Shown piece after piece: positions 1-10,361 of a stretch of DNA of 44,932 nt (the first letter of the stretch is position 1; the number at the start of each line of letters is the position of its first letter). The translations under genes were made by a program, and so were the position numbers. Location of the stretch: positions 1 through 44,932 of the forward strand of contig DXGM01000014.1 in NCBI GenBank assembly GCA_019113915.1. Reading direction: 5' to 3'. The DNA comes from Candidatus Gordonibacter avicola (GTDB taxonomy: Bacteria; Actinomycetota; Coriobacteriia; Coriobacteriales; Eggerthellaceae). Under the pieces are notes generated by a model. The model had not been told where the DNA came from. It was given only the letters and a program-made list of their open reading frames with translations, and made no database searches.

Positions 1-1213
<1,213 letters not shown>

Positions 1214-1339
1214 TCACGCCCGCCGCTTTAGGCGCCGGGCCTCGCGCGGAGCCTCCTTCGGAAGCCTCCCGCTTGCGCGCCGCGCGACGTCAGAACCCCC
1301 ACGCCGCGAACGCCACCTCAACCTATCCGCAAGTTCATG

Positions 1340-1348
1340 ATTATATCA
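1340..1348 (-). promoter_or_regulatory. Candidate extended -10 promoter for purA
   Basis: The minus strand reads TGATATAAT, a perfect -10 hexamer with the TGn extension. There is no good -35 hexamer at 16-18 bp. It would give a 5' leader of about 135 nt before the purA ATG at 1198. The leader is GC-rich with several possible short stems, but I recognise no known riboswitch in it. Confidence 0.5.
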
Positions 1349-1430
1349 ATCTAGGAGGCAGTTTTTCTTTTGGCGCAATTCTTTTTGAGGCTTCCACATG
1401 AGAGCGATACAGGGGAAAGTCTTCTCCTGC

Positions 1431-2120
1431 TTATTCCGGCCCAAAACGGTAGCCGGCATGCCAGACGGTTTGAATGAAATGTGGGTTCGACGGATCTTCT
1501 TCAATCTTGCTGCGCAAGCGATGAACGAGAACGGTAATACTGGTAATTTCGCCTGCGTACTTGGGACCCCACATTTCTTCGGTTAGTTCTTTATGCGAAA
1601 ACACCTGTCCCGGACTGCTCGCCATAATAACCAACAACTGATATTCCTTCGGGGAAAGCACCACCGATTCGCCGCGTACCGTTACACGGCGGTTCACGGT
1701 ATCTATCTCAAGTCCGTCAACCTTCAGTACTTCGCTGCCCATACCCTTCCCAACACTCATTTGCGAGCGGCGCAAAAGCGCTTCCATACGCAGCAGGAGT
1801 TCTTGCGCAACAAAGGGTTTTACCAGGTAATCATCTGCCCCCATTTTGAAACCCACGCTCTTATCCAGAATATCACCCTTTGCCGTAAGCATAATAATAG
1901 GAGTGGTAAACCCTTTGCTCCGCACCCGACCACATACCTCGTGGCCATCAACCTTTGGCATCATGACGTCAAGTAAAATGATGTCCGGATGTTCCTTCTC
2001 CAAAAGGGCAAGCGCCTCTTCGCCGTCTTTGGCGCAAACGTATTCGTAACCATTACCAGTTAAAATATGCTCCACTAACGTGCGCATGCCTTCATCGTCA
2101 TCAGCAAAAAGAGCTTTCAT
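1431..2120 (-). CDS. OmpR/PhoB-family response regulator
   Basis: A two-component DNA-binding response regulator of 229 aa. The receiver domain (about residues 1-115) shows the acidic pocket ADDDEGM, the phosphoacceptor aspartate in ILLDVMMPK and the conserved lysine in MLTAKGD. The C-terminal half is an OmpR-type winged helix ending with the typical AGYRFGPE. I chose the ATG at 2120 because AAGGGG lies five bases upstream; an in-frame TTG at 2147 would add nine residues. It lies 66 bp downstream of the sensor kinase on the same strand, so it is the likely cognate regulator. The two end the molybdopterin oxidoreductase gene set, which is their most plausible target. Confidence 0.93.
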   Translation of the reverse strand: MKALFADDDEGMRTLVEHILTGNGYEYVCAKDGEEALALLEKEHPDIILLDVMMPKVDGHEVCGRVRSKGFTTPIIMLTAKGDILDKSVGFKMGADDYLVKPFVAQELLLRMEALLRRSQMSVGKGMGSEVLKVDGLEIDTVNRRVTVRGESVVLSPKEYQLLVIMASSPGQVFSHKELTEEMWGPKYAGEITSITVLVHRLRSKIEEDPSNPHFIQTVWHAGYRFGPE

Positions 2121-2186
2121 TGCTTCCCCTTCGTACATCTCCTCCAAGTTCGATTACTGGTTTCTTGCACTTTCGCTTCGCGCGTC

Positions 2187-3868
2187 TTATTCTTCTTCGT
2201 CCAACCAGTCAATCGGCTCCACCGGAATGGTTATTGTGAAACTACTTCCGCGTCCCACGCAGGAGTCCACCTCAATGGTGCCTTCTAGCACCTCAACCAA
2301 ATCTTTGACCAGTGCCAGACCCAAGCCGCTGCTTCCGTAAGAGCGATCGAAGGAGGCGGAAGGGTGAGAACCTTTTGCGAATCGCTCGAAAAGGCCTGGG
2401 ACTTCATTCGGATCGATACCGCATCCATCATCACACACCTTGAGCGTAAGCAGCGCGGATGTTTCGTCAAAGCTGGCACGTAAGTCCACATGTCCGCCGG
2501 CATCGATAAACTTGATGGCATTCGACACGAGATTCTCTAAAATGCGCCTGAGCTTGTCACCATCGGTCAAAACCACCGGAACATTTTCATCAACTGCAAG
2601 AGAAAGCTTTGCGGCTTTCTTCTCAGCCAAAAACGTTGCATCGTCACGCACAATGCCCAGTAAGTCAGCCACGTCAACAGGACCCTTTGACACGTCAGTA
2701 CGCCCCGCTTCAATACGCGTTAAATCCAGCATGTTGTTCACCATTGATAGTAAAATGCGGCTGCTGAATTTCATTTCGTTCATGATTTTCTTTTCATTGC
2801 TGTCGCGCGGCGTATTCGTTTGCTCCCAAAGATCGACAAATGCCAAGATAGAGGTAAGCGGCGTGCGCAATTCGTGGCTCACGGTGGCGAGGAAGTCCTC
2901 TTTCAGTTCATTATCCTTTTGAAGGATGCTGTTCATATGCTCAAGTTCGATCCGCTGTCGTTCCAGCGCTTTATTCGATTCAATCAGTTGCGCCGTACGC
3001 ACATCCACTTCTGACTCCAAATGCTCATAGAGCGTCTTCAACTCCCTGGCCATAGAGTCGAAGCGGAGCGCCAAATCTTCCATTTCATCCCGTTGTCCAA
3101 TACCTTGAAGATCAACGTCAAAATCATGCTTCTCAAGCTTGCCCGAGGCCTCGCCCAACTTTCTTAAGGGACGCGTCACCAGCCGCGACACGCCGTAAAA
3201 TGCAATAAGCAAACAACAGGCCAAAAAAGAAAGAAAACCAGCGTTTCCCGCGCGATACTTTCTTGAGCGCCAACCAGATACGTGTCAGCAGGGATAATAA
3301 TGCTTGCCGCACCCGCAAGATCCCCAACAGATCGACCCTCTTTGGGGTAACCCATGACATCAAGTTCGCCTTCGGGCATACCGTGGCACTCAAGACATGA
3401 TTCCGACATCCACAGCGGCTCAATGTAGCGAAACGCCTTGTCACCTTCGTAATCAACCAGCCCATAGTACGCCTCAAGATCGGGGTTATCGCGAAGGGCT
3501 TGCAGCGCCTCAAGTTCGTACGCATCGGGAGCATCCGTAGGCTTGCGCGTTTCGAGGTTGGTGTAGTGAATGATGATGCCGCCGCTGTTGTTGGTGAACT
3601 TCTGCGCTACCACCTTGGCCGCCACCACGCAGTACACGTTATAGGTGCCGTCTTCATTTCGGATAAATTGGCTTTGGTTGACCTCCATAAAATCCCAGAC
3701 TGCGTCCATCTCGGTAGCGAGCATATGTGCCGACTCAAGCATCTCGCGTTCAACCTGGTCATGCTGAACGGAATCGCGCCATACCGCGTTAATGGCAAGC
3801 AGAAACGCTGCCGTCACAATGAACAGCACTGCAAATTTGGCTTTCAAACCCACTTTGCGTTTCGCCAT
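2187..3868 (-). pseudogene. Haem-type (DUF3365/CxxCH) sensor histidine kinase, split by a one-base frameshift
   Basis: Two overlapping reading frames together make one sensor kinase. The first (from ATG 3868) has a membrane segment at residues 12-30 and a periplasmic domain with a c-type haem motif C158-L-E-C161-H162, as in DUF3365 (Tll0287-like) sensors. It then enters a second membrane segment and runs out of frame. The second frame (3224 down to 2187) continues that segment (CCLLIAFYGVSRLV), then HAMP, a coiled coil, HisKA (SHELRTPL) and HATPase with DDGCGIDP and GSSGLGLALVK. The frames meet at a run of six T on the coding strand (3223-3228 as A on plus); one extra T restores a single 560-aa protein. 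The cause could be mutation, phase variation, slippage or a sequence error. All downstream domains look intact, so decay would be recent. Confidence 0.82.
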
Positions 3869-3885
3869 GCCTTTACCCCTTTACC

Positions 3886-3919
3886 GAACGGGCCCTGAGG
3901 AATTCTCGCAGGCCCGTTC
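3886..3919 (-). other. Stem-loop between the TorD-like gene and the sensor kinase
   Basis: GAACGGGCC (3886-3894) and GGCCCGTTC (3911-3919) form a perfect 9-bp stem with a 16-nt loop. It sits just before the AAGGGG ribosome-binding site of the kinase. No T run follows on either strand, so it is not a classical terminator. It may separate expression of the oxidoreductase genes from the regulatory genes by RNA processing or attenuation. Confidence 0.55.
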
Positions 3920-3931
3920 CGGATTACCCCC

Positions 3932-4600
3932 TTACGCCAACGACCTCGCCCTTTCCAAAGCCTTGGCATCAGCCGCAATGAAAGCAGCGAGTGTGTGCGT
4001 TACCCCTTCATAATAATCAGAATGGCCCTTTGTAGCCACGTCCTGAGCAAAATCATTCACCCAGATGCCCACATGATCAGCAATAAACGTGTGGCTCGAT
4101 TCGAGAAGTTTTTGGCAGTACTCCTTGTCACCCTGGTCATACGCCTCTTGAGCCCGGGCGGCGAGCGTCGCAAGGAAGTCAAGCTCAAGCGCAATATGAT
4201 CGTCGGGAACACGGGGATAGCATTCAGGAATAAATCCGTGTGCACGATAAGCGTTACGAACGTCAAGCGTTGTCGGTTGCATGAGCAGCCGTTTGTTCGA
4301 CGTATAAACCGATTCCCAAGGAGGGGCGGGCAATTCGGCTGGCCCTTCGAACAGACGCCTATATTCGCTGCGCCATGAGGCAACGCTGTCACGCGCCGTT
4401 TGAATGTGGTGGATCATAGTTTCCGACTGTTGAAGCGCGGCACTTCCTTCGCCGAATACCAGTGCAAAGGCTTCTTGCGCGACAGTAACCTCAATCGCTT
4501 CAAACAGTTCAGCACTTGGCTCTGTGCCCAGCAAGCGCTGAAAGAGTAAATAGGTATACGACCGCGCCGCCAGCCACTCAAGCGTTTCTTCCTTCATCAT
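3932..4600 (-). CDS. TorD/DmsD-family molybdoenzyme maturation chaperone
   Basis: A cytoplasmic, all-helical chaperone of about 222 aa, of the family that binds the Tat signal and apo-form of molybdopterin oxidoreductases before export. The family signature is visible as YRRLFEGPAELPAPPWESVY, followed by a central EcYPRVPDDHIALELDFLATLA-type helix (written here from its key residues E, P, DH, E, D, L) and a C-terminal FAQDVA...YY segment. The ATG at 4600 (MMKEE) was chosen because AAGGGG lies seven bases upstream; an upstream in-frame start would run the protein through a GC-rich leader. It lies 84 bp after the ferredoxin subunit gene on the same strand, so its client is almost certainly the MopB protein encoded at 5279-7936. 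Confidence 0.9.
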   Translation of the reverse strand: MMKEETLEWLAARSYTYLLFQRLLGTEPSAELFEAIEVTVAQEAFALVFGEGSAALQQSETMIHHIQTARDSVASWRSEYRRLFEGPAELPAPPWESVYTSNKRLLMQPTTLDVRNAYRAHGFIPECYPRVPDDHIALELDFLATLAARAQEAYDQGDKEYCQKLLESSHTFIADHVGIWVNDFAQDVATKGHSDYYEGVTHTLAAFIAADAKALERARSLA

Positions 4601-4684
4601 GTTATTCCCCTTATACCTCAGTGCCTTGCCGGGAACTGACTCCCGGCAAGGCATCACATGCTATCCCCTTGTTTTCATCGTGCG

Positions 4685-5263
4685 CTAGATAATGAAGGGC
4701 TTGTACTGCTCGCTCAACGCGGCTTCCTTTGGATCTACAGCCAGTGAAGGGTCGGTTGCTGCCGGATCGGGCAGGATAGGTAATGCGCTTACGGCAGTAC
4801 CATGCTGAGCTCGCAGCTCTTCTATGTCGCCGTATTCGAGGGCGCGCATCACGCACGCATCCACGCACACCGGATTCTGCCCGGCATCACGAAACGCCTT
4901 ACAACCGTCACACTTGCCCGAAGTTCCCTTGTCCTCCTGCAATACCGGCACGCCATAGGGGCAGGACTTCACGCAGGTGCCGCAGCCAATGCACTCCTTA
5001 TAATCAATGAATACCGTGCCGTCATCAGGATCTTTCTGCATAGCTCCCGACGGGCAGTTGGCCACACATGCCGGCTTCGCGCAGTGGTTGCACGTGAGCG
5101 CATAGTGATACACCGTCGCCGTTGGGTAGGCACCCGTTTCGAACGACTCAACTCGGCGGAACGTCACGCCTGGAGCCAGGTCGTTACGATCACAGCACGC
5201 CACCTGGCACACTCGACAACCGATGCAGTCTTCTTGGTTAAAATAAAAACCGAACTGGGTCAT
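4685..5263 (-). CDS. DmsB-like ferredoxin subunit with four [4Fe-4S] motifs
   Basis: A 192-aa electron-transfer subunit. Four cysteine groups are visible: CIGCRVCQVACC near the N-terminus, CNHCAKPACVANCP, CIGCGTCVKSCP and CDGCK with CVDAC. This is the DmsB/NrfC/PhsB arrangement that passes electrons to a molybdopterin catalytic subunit. There is no signal peptide, so the protein would be carried across the membrane with its Tat-tagged partner. It begins 15 bp after the catalytic subunit gene. No membrane-anchor subunit (DmsC or NrfD type) is encoded next to it, which leaves the quinone or cytochrome partner unknown. Confidence 0.93.
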   Translation of the reverse strand: MTQFGFYFNQEDCIGCRVCQVACCDRNDLAPGVTFRRVESFETGAYPTATVYHYALTCNHCAKPACVANCPSGAMQKDPDDGTVFIDYKECIGCGTCVKSCPYGVPVLQEDKGTSGKCDGCKAFRDAGQNPVCVDACVMRALEYGDIEELRAQHGTAVSALPILPDPAATDPSLAVDPKEAALSEQYKPFII

Positions 5264-5278
5264 AGCTCGTCCACCCCT

Positions 5279-7936
5279 TTATTCCTGAATCGAAGGGATA
5301 CGCTGCGGAACCAAGTAGTCCTCTTCGAGCGCGTCCCCTTGGTATTTTTCGAAGTTCACCAGGTTGGTGTTGTACCCGGCAACGCCAAATCCCGAGGTAG
5401 CGGGCGAGGTGAACAGATTCTCGGCACCAGCGCGGTCCACGCCGTCCTTATCCACATCCACCCAGGGACCATGCGGTAGCGCAATAACACCAGGCATAAG
5501 GCGCTCGGTCACGCTGGCGGGACGCAGCGACTGGGCCTTCCCATTCCAGATGCGCACCGTGTCACCATCGACGATTCCCTTCTCGGCAGCATCAACTGAC
5601 GAAATGAACACCGGATTTGCAAACGCCTGACGCAGATAGGGCAGGTTGTCGAACTGCGTGTGTGATCGGCGCAGATAGTGCGGATTGAATACCTGGTAGG
5701 GATAGTCGCCCTTCACGCCGTTCGCGAAGTCGGCGAATGACGCCTCGTATCCATTGACGGGGACCTTGTACGTGGGATAGGGCTTCCACACGAAGCCGTC
5801 TTTGGTATAACCGGCGGCATTCAAGGAATCTGCCTTCGTCTGGCTGTAGATTTCGAACTTGCCACTGGGCGTTTCGCGCGGGTTGGCCGTGGGATCCTTG
5901 ATAAAGTCCTGGTAGCCATAATAGGTATACACGTCACCCGGCTTGCGCTCAACCTTGTAGATACCCTTGTCCAAAAATTCGCTCAGGGAGATTACGCCCT
6001 CTTGCGGCTTGCCTTCGACACCCCAAGAAGAAATGTCATCATCGGTGATGGTGAGGAACGGAACAAACTCGCCGGTGTCGGGAGACTTCATGGTGGTGCC
6101 CGCCAGCATGTTGAAGAACTCCTGCTCATCGCTCAAGGGGAACAGCTCATCGGCGTTGAGCCCCACTTTCGCGGCAAGTTCTTTGGCAATCTGCTTGTCT
6201 GATTTCGCTTCGAAGAGCGGTTCGCACACTTGGGTCGCAGCAATGAGTGCCTCGCGGTTTTTCAGCGTCATAACCGAACCGCCACGCAAGTCACCCACCT
6301 TTTCCCATTCGGTGATGACAGGCAAAACCACGTCCGAGTACTGCGCCTGAGTGGTGTAGGAGCGCGCCGTGGAGAACACGAAATCAACCTTGCGCACCGC
6401 TTCGATGGCAGAACCGGTATCAAGCAGCGTATTCATGGGGCTGGCCTCGGTGAACACGATGAGACGCGTATCGATGTCTTTGCGGTTCTCGGGCGGGCAC
6501 GTAGGCCACGGGCCTCGGCTGTTGAACGTACCGGTCAGGATGGCGCTCCACTGCTCGGGGTCGTTGACAATGTCGGTGATGGGGTTTTTCGGCGCGGCAG
6601 GAGCACCCGATGCGCCCAGATTGAAAATGGTGTCCATGCAGCTGCCCGCACAGTTGTGGTAGGCCTCACCAATCGCATGACCAGGCTTGCCCAAGTGGCC
6701 GCCCATCAGGCCAACTGCCATGTACAGGTAGTTCGCATCGTCTGAGTCATTGGTACGGAACGCCGCGTAGCTGCGGAGCGTGGTAACTGCGTTATCCCTT
6801 TTGAGCATATCGGCATAAAACACAATGTCCTCGGGCGGCGTGCCACTGATAGCCGATGCCCATTCTGGCGTCTTCGGTTGTCCGTCGTAAGTGCCCATCA
6901 CGTAATCGTGGAAATTTTCGTTCACCTTGGCATCGGCGGGCATGCTATTACCGTCAATACCCACCGTATACTTGGCGAGAAAGTCCCAATCGATAACTGA
7001 ACCCTTCTGGGCTTCATCGCTCTTGAACATTTGATAGGCTACTGCCAGCAAAAATGCCGTGTCAGTACCAGGACGCACCTGTATCCACTTTGCGTTGAAG
7101 TGAGCCGCTGTCACGTTATACTCGGGGCCGACGAATACAAACTGGACGCCCGCCTTCTTTGCTTCGTTAAAGTAGTACATATACGTACCGGGAGACGCCC
7201 ATGCCTGGTTGCAGCCGTACAGCACAAGGTAGTCGGCGTTCACCCAGTCGGTGCGGTCGTTCTGCTCGCCAATACCCATGAGCGGCTGTCCCATTACCGT
7301 GGAGTGGTATACGGCAGTACCCATTGAACCAGAAGTGATGGAACCCACCGCGCCACCCAACGCGTTAATAACGCCTGTGATGTTGCCTTTGACCTGGCCC
7401 GGATACAGGATGGCGCGATTGCCATGCGTGTCGATAGTGTTCTTCAATTCGTCAGCCACAATGTCAAGCGCTTCATCCCAGCTGATGCGCACCCATTCGT
7501 CCACGCCGCGCAGTTCCTTCTTACCGCCGGTGTGCGGTTCCCAATTTTTGCGCTTCATAGGGTACTTCAGGCGATCGACACCGAATGTGTGCTGCTTCTT
7601 CGAGCGGCCGCGCGGGCAGGCGCGCAGCTGCGGAGCAGCCATGCTGTCTTCCGTTGTGTCGTCAGTCTTCTGGCGCACAACCACGCCATCGACAACGTAC
7701 ACTTTGTTCAAACACATGCCGCCGCAGTTGTTGTTGCAGCAGGCGGTGACCCACTTGCCTTCAACGTTCGGATCGAGCTCTTTGTCTCTGGCCGCGCCTT
7801 TGGGTTCCTCTTCGGTCTTTTTCAGCCTGGTCTCGGGCTGGCAACCCGTCAAGGCCAACGTTGCCATGGCAGCGGCGCTTGCTCCAACAAACGAGCGCCT
7901 GGTAATGCTGCCTTTTCCCCGTGTTTGATTGCTCAT
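5279..7936 (-). CDS. Tat-exported molybdopterin oxidoreductase (DMSO reductase family) catalytic subunit
   Basis: An 885-aa molybdopterin (bis-MGD) oxidoreductase. The start at ATG 7936 is preceded by GAGGGGG and places a twin-arginine signal at residues 10-32 (SITRRSFVGA then a lipobox-like LTGC), which implies export and possibly lipid anchoring. A [4Fe-4S] motif follows (C66/C67, C71, C75 and C107). The usual MopB core includes WVRISWDEALDIVADEL, a GSMG segment that may hold the serine molybdenum ligand, and a C-terminal molydopterin-dinucleotide domain (VRIWNG...ALPHG). It heads an operon with the ferredoxin and TorD genes and a two-component system. Family members reduce DMSO, TMAO, thiosulfate, nitro or aromatic substrates; the sequence does not tell which. 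An in-frame start at 8002 is less likely because it would bury the Tat signal. Confidence 0.92.
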   Translation of the reverse strand: MSNQTRGKGSITRRSFVGASAAAMATLALTGCQPETRLKKTEEEPKGAARDKELDPNVEGKWVTACCNNNCGGMCLNKVYVVDGVVVRQKTDDTTEDSMAAPQLRACPRGRSKKQHTFGVDRLKYPMKRKNWEPHTGGKKELRGVDEWVRISWDEALDIVADELKNTIDTHGNRAILYPGQVKGNITGVINALGGAVGSITSGSMGTAVYHSTVMGQPLMGIGEQNDRTDWVNADYLVLYGCNQAWASPGTYMYYFNEAKKAGVQFVFVGPEYNVTAAHFNAKWIQVRPGTDTAFLLAVAYQMFKSDEAQKGSVIDWDFLAKYTVGIDGNSMPADAKVNENFHDYVMGTYDGQPKTPEWASAISGTPPEDIVFYADMLKRDNAVTTLRSYAAFRTNDSDDANYLYMAVGLMGGHLGKPGHAIGEAYHNCAGSCMDTIFNLGASGAPAAPKNPITDIVNDPEQWSAILTGTFNSRGPWPTCPPENRKDIDTRLIVFTEASPMNTLLDTGSAIEAVRKVDFVFSTARSYTTQAQYSDVVLPVITEWEKVGDLRGGSVMTLKNREALIAATQVCEPLFEAKSDKQIAKELAAKVGLNADELFPLSDEQEFFNMLAGTTMKSPDTGEFVPFLTITDDDISSWGVEGKPQEGVISLSEFLDKGIYKVERKPGDVYTYYGYQDFIKDPTANPRETPSGKFEIYSQTKADSLNAAGYTKDGFVWKPYPTYKVPVNGYEASFADFANGVKGDYPYQVFNPHYLRRSHTQFDNLPYLRQAFANPVFISSVDAAEKGIVDGDTVRIWNGKAQSLRPASVTERLMPGVIALPHGPWVDVDKDGVDRAGAENLFTSPATSGFGVAGYNTNLVNFEKYQGDALEEDYLVPQRIPSIQE

Positions 7937-8053
7937 GTGCAATCCCCCTCTCGTTGATACTCGCCCTTCCTTGCACGCTTTCAGTGACTCTTCGGTGAAC
8001 AAGGTTGCAGGCTGAGTATTGCAAACGGAAAGATGCCACTCAATTGAATCGGC

Positions 8054-8069
8054 TGTAATAGATATTACA
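8054..8069. promoter_or_regulatory. Palindromic operator candidate upstream of the molybdoenzyme operon
   Basis: TGTAATAGATATTACA has 6-bp inverted arms (TGTAAT/ATTACA) around a 4-bp centre. It lies about 120 bp upstream of the oxidoreductase start, in the AT-rich part of an otherwise GC-rich gap (7937-8141). It could bind the neighbouring response regulator or another regulator; no assignment is possible from sequence. Confidence 0.4.
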
Positions 8070-8141
8070 TTTTTGAAATAAGTGTTGAGGTGTGGAAGGT
8101 GGTTACAGGGGGGTTGTTTGAGCGTGCTGCTGGCTGCTGGT

Positions 8142-10361
8142 CTACAGATTCACCACGTTCAGTGCTGGATCGGCGGAGCGCATGGACTCTACTATTTCTT
8201 CATGGCAGGTGAAGAGCACCACCTGGCGCACGGTTGCCAGTTCAGCTAGCGCGCGAGCGGCGCCTTCGCGGCGGCGGGTATCGAAGTTTACGAGGATGTC
8301 GTCGGCCAGGATGGGCACCGAGCGACCCACGTTGTCGGCCGTAAGCAACAGCGCAATACGCAGCGCCAGGTAGAGCTGCTGGCACGTGCCGAGCGACAGG
8401 TGCACGGGTTCGCGCGTAGTTTTTACGGCGTCGGTCACCGTAAGTTTGCCCCCAGGTGTCATGGCCACCTTCGTCCAGCGACCATCGGTCATGAGAGAAA
8501 GCAGGCGGCTGGCCTGGCGATATACCTCGGGCTGGCTCTTCGATTCCCACGCGCCAATGGCTGCTTCCAGCATGCGTTTGGCCAGAAGCAGGCGCGCGTA
8601 GTCCTGCGCGCTTTCGTTTTGGCGGGTGCGCACCTGCTGGTAGCGCAGCTTTATTTCGTCGAAGCTGCGGGCGCGTTCGGCCTGCGACAGCTCCTGCTTG
8701 AGTTCGCCGTAGCGACGGTTGAGGTTCTCGCTGGCCTCTAGCAGACCCGCGCGCTGGCGGGTTTTTTGGTCGATGGCAGCGTCCAGCGACGCGATTGACG
8801 CGTCGTCGGGTAGCGCAGCACGGCGCAGAATGCGTATGCGTTCGCGCTCTACCTCAACCAGGCTTTCTTCCACCGACGAGAGGCGCGCAACAAGGGCCTG
8901 TTGGCGCTGGAAGAAGAGGCCTTCGGCGGCGCGGGCTTCGCGCGCCTCATCAAGCAACGTGCGTGCGCTACGCAACGAACCCTGCGCGGCGGCGAGGCCC
9001 GCCTCGTCCAGCTGCGCGTGCACACGACCGGCCAGCTGTTCTTGCGCGGCCAGACACGCTTCCAGCTTCTTTTTGTCTTGCAGCATGACCCACTTCGCGT
9101 CCTGCTTGCGGGCCTCTTGCGCCTCGGCGGCTTTGTCGGGACGGAACAACATAACGAGCGCTGCTGCGGCCAGCATCAGGGCAAATACCACCAGACCAAT
9201 GCCGAGCGCCGTAAACGACAGGCTGTTGATGTCGCGCCCGTGCATGAACAGCGGCAGACCCGCCGCCACAAACACCAGCGGCAACACGATGGAAAGCCCC
9301 ACCTGCACGCGGCGCTGGCTGCGGCGTTTCTCGCGCGCCTCGCTGGCGCCTTCCGTTTCCAGCAGCGCCTCGTAGGCGGCCGTGGAGGCGGCGTAGTTGT
9401 CCTTCGCGAGATCAACGCTGTGGGCGCATTTCGCCTGTTCATCGGCCAGGGCATCGATGCGGTCACGCAGGTGGCGTTCGTCTGCGGTGCCCAGGTTGAC
9501 AAGGGCCGGATCTTTGGTGCGACCATGGAGGCGCTGCTCAGCGTGCAGCGCTGCTTCGTCTTCGCGCAGGGCGTCGCGCTGGCGCTTGTATTCGGCGCGC
9601 TGCGTGTCGAGTTTTTCTAGGCTGGCGCGCTGCGCTGTCAGCGTTTCGATGGCGGTGTTCAGCGCGTCAATGCGCGCGAGCATCTGCGCACGCTCAGGTG
9701 CCAGCTCGTGGAATTCCTTGTCGCGCGCCTTGTAGCGTTCGGCCTCGTCGGCCGCGGCCGCCATCTGAGCACGCAGGTCGTCCTGCTCAGCGGCCAGATT
9801 CGCAAGCGAATGTTCGATGCCCGCCGCTTTCGACGTGTATTCCGCGAGGCGCGCCTGCACCTCGGCGAGGGCGTGGGCGGGGCTCGCGCCCGTGCCCGAC
9901 CCTACCGTCAGCAGCTTTGCCGTGATGTCGGTGGTGTTGCGCAGGCTACGCAACTCGTCGCTGGTCAGGGAGAACATCGTTTGGAACGTTTCCTTGTCGA
10001 TGTCGTCCACCAGCTCGGTTGCACCCTGTAGGCCGTCGGCGTTTCGCGCGCGAGAGAGCACCCACCCCTCAGGCGGTTCTTCCTCGCCATTATCCGCGTC
10101 GCCGGGGCGCGGCGCGAAAAACAGCGAACCCGCGCGCTCGGCGTTGCTGGGGCGGTACGTATTGCGCGTGCCGCGGGCCTCTTCCCAGCCAAACAGCACG
10201 CCGCCCACAAACGACGCCAGCGTAGACTTGCCCGCCTCGTTGTGGCCGAACACTACGTTCAATCCCGGCGCGAACGGCCCAACCACCTTGTCGGTGAACG
10301 CGCCGAAGCTTTCCATTTTCACGCGCTCAAGGTAGGGAGCATGGCCTTGATCAGGCATCAT
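8142..10361 (-). CDS. SbcC/YhaN-like SMC-type ATPase with central membrane segments
   Basis: A 739-aa Rad50/SbcC-like ATPase. Walker A is GHNEAGKST at residues 39-47; near the C-terminus are an ABC-type signature region (LSLGTCQQLYLALRIALL) and Walker B (VPILADDILVNF). Between them are long coiled coils and, at about residues 353-373 and 382-406, two hydrophobic segments flanked by basic residues, where SbcC carries its zinc hook. I see no CxxC hook. This layout resembles B. subtilis YhaN, paired with the nuclease YhaO. The ATG at 10361 overlaps the stop of the upstream nuclease gene (ATGA), so the two are translationally coupled and probably form one membrane-associated DNA end-processing complex. 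Confidence 0.85.
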   Translation of the reverse strand: MMPDQGHAPYLERVKMESFGAFTDKVVGPFAPGLNVVFGHNEAGKSTLASFVGGVLFGWEEARGTRNTYRPSNAERAGSLFFAPRPGDADNGEEEPPEGWVLSRARNADGLQGATELVDDIDKETFQTMFSLTSDELRSLRNTTDITAKLLTVGSGTGASPAHALAEVQARLAEYTSKAAGIEHSLANLAAEQDDLRAQMAAAADEAERYKARDKEFHELAPERAQMLARIDALNTAIETLTAQRASLEKLDTQRAEYKRQRDALREDEAALHAEQRLHGRTKDPALVNLGTADERHLRDRIDALADEQAKCAHSVDLAKDNYAASTAAYEALLETEGASEAREKRRSQRRVQVGLSIVLPLVFVAAGLPLFMHGRDINSLSFTALGIGLVVFALMLAAAALVMLFRPDKAAEAQEARKQDAKWVMLQDKKKLEACLAAQEQLAGRVHAQLDEAGLAAAQGSLRSARTLLDEAREARAAEGLFFQRQQALVARLSSVEESLVEVERERIRILRRAALPDDASIASLDAAIDQKTRQRAGLLEASENLNRRYGELKQELSQAERARSFDEIKLRYQQVRTRQNESAQDYARLLLAKRMLEAAIGAWESKSQPEVYRQASRLLSLMTDGRWTKVAMTPGGKLTVTDAVKTTREPVHLSLGTCQQLYLALRIALLLTADNVGRSVPILADDILVNFDTRRREGAARALAELATVRQVVLFTCHEEIVESMRSADPALNVVNL

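Noticed and set aside
2187..3868. Two separate genes: a haem-domain membrane protein and a soluble histidine kinase
   Set aside because: The second membrane segment is cut in the middle, the second frame would need a TTG without a ribosome-binding site, and one base restores a normal kinase.
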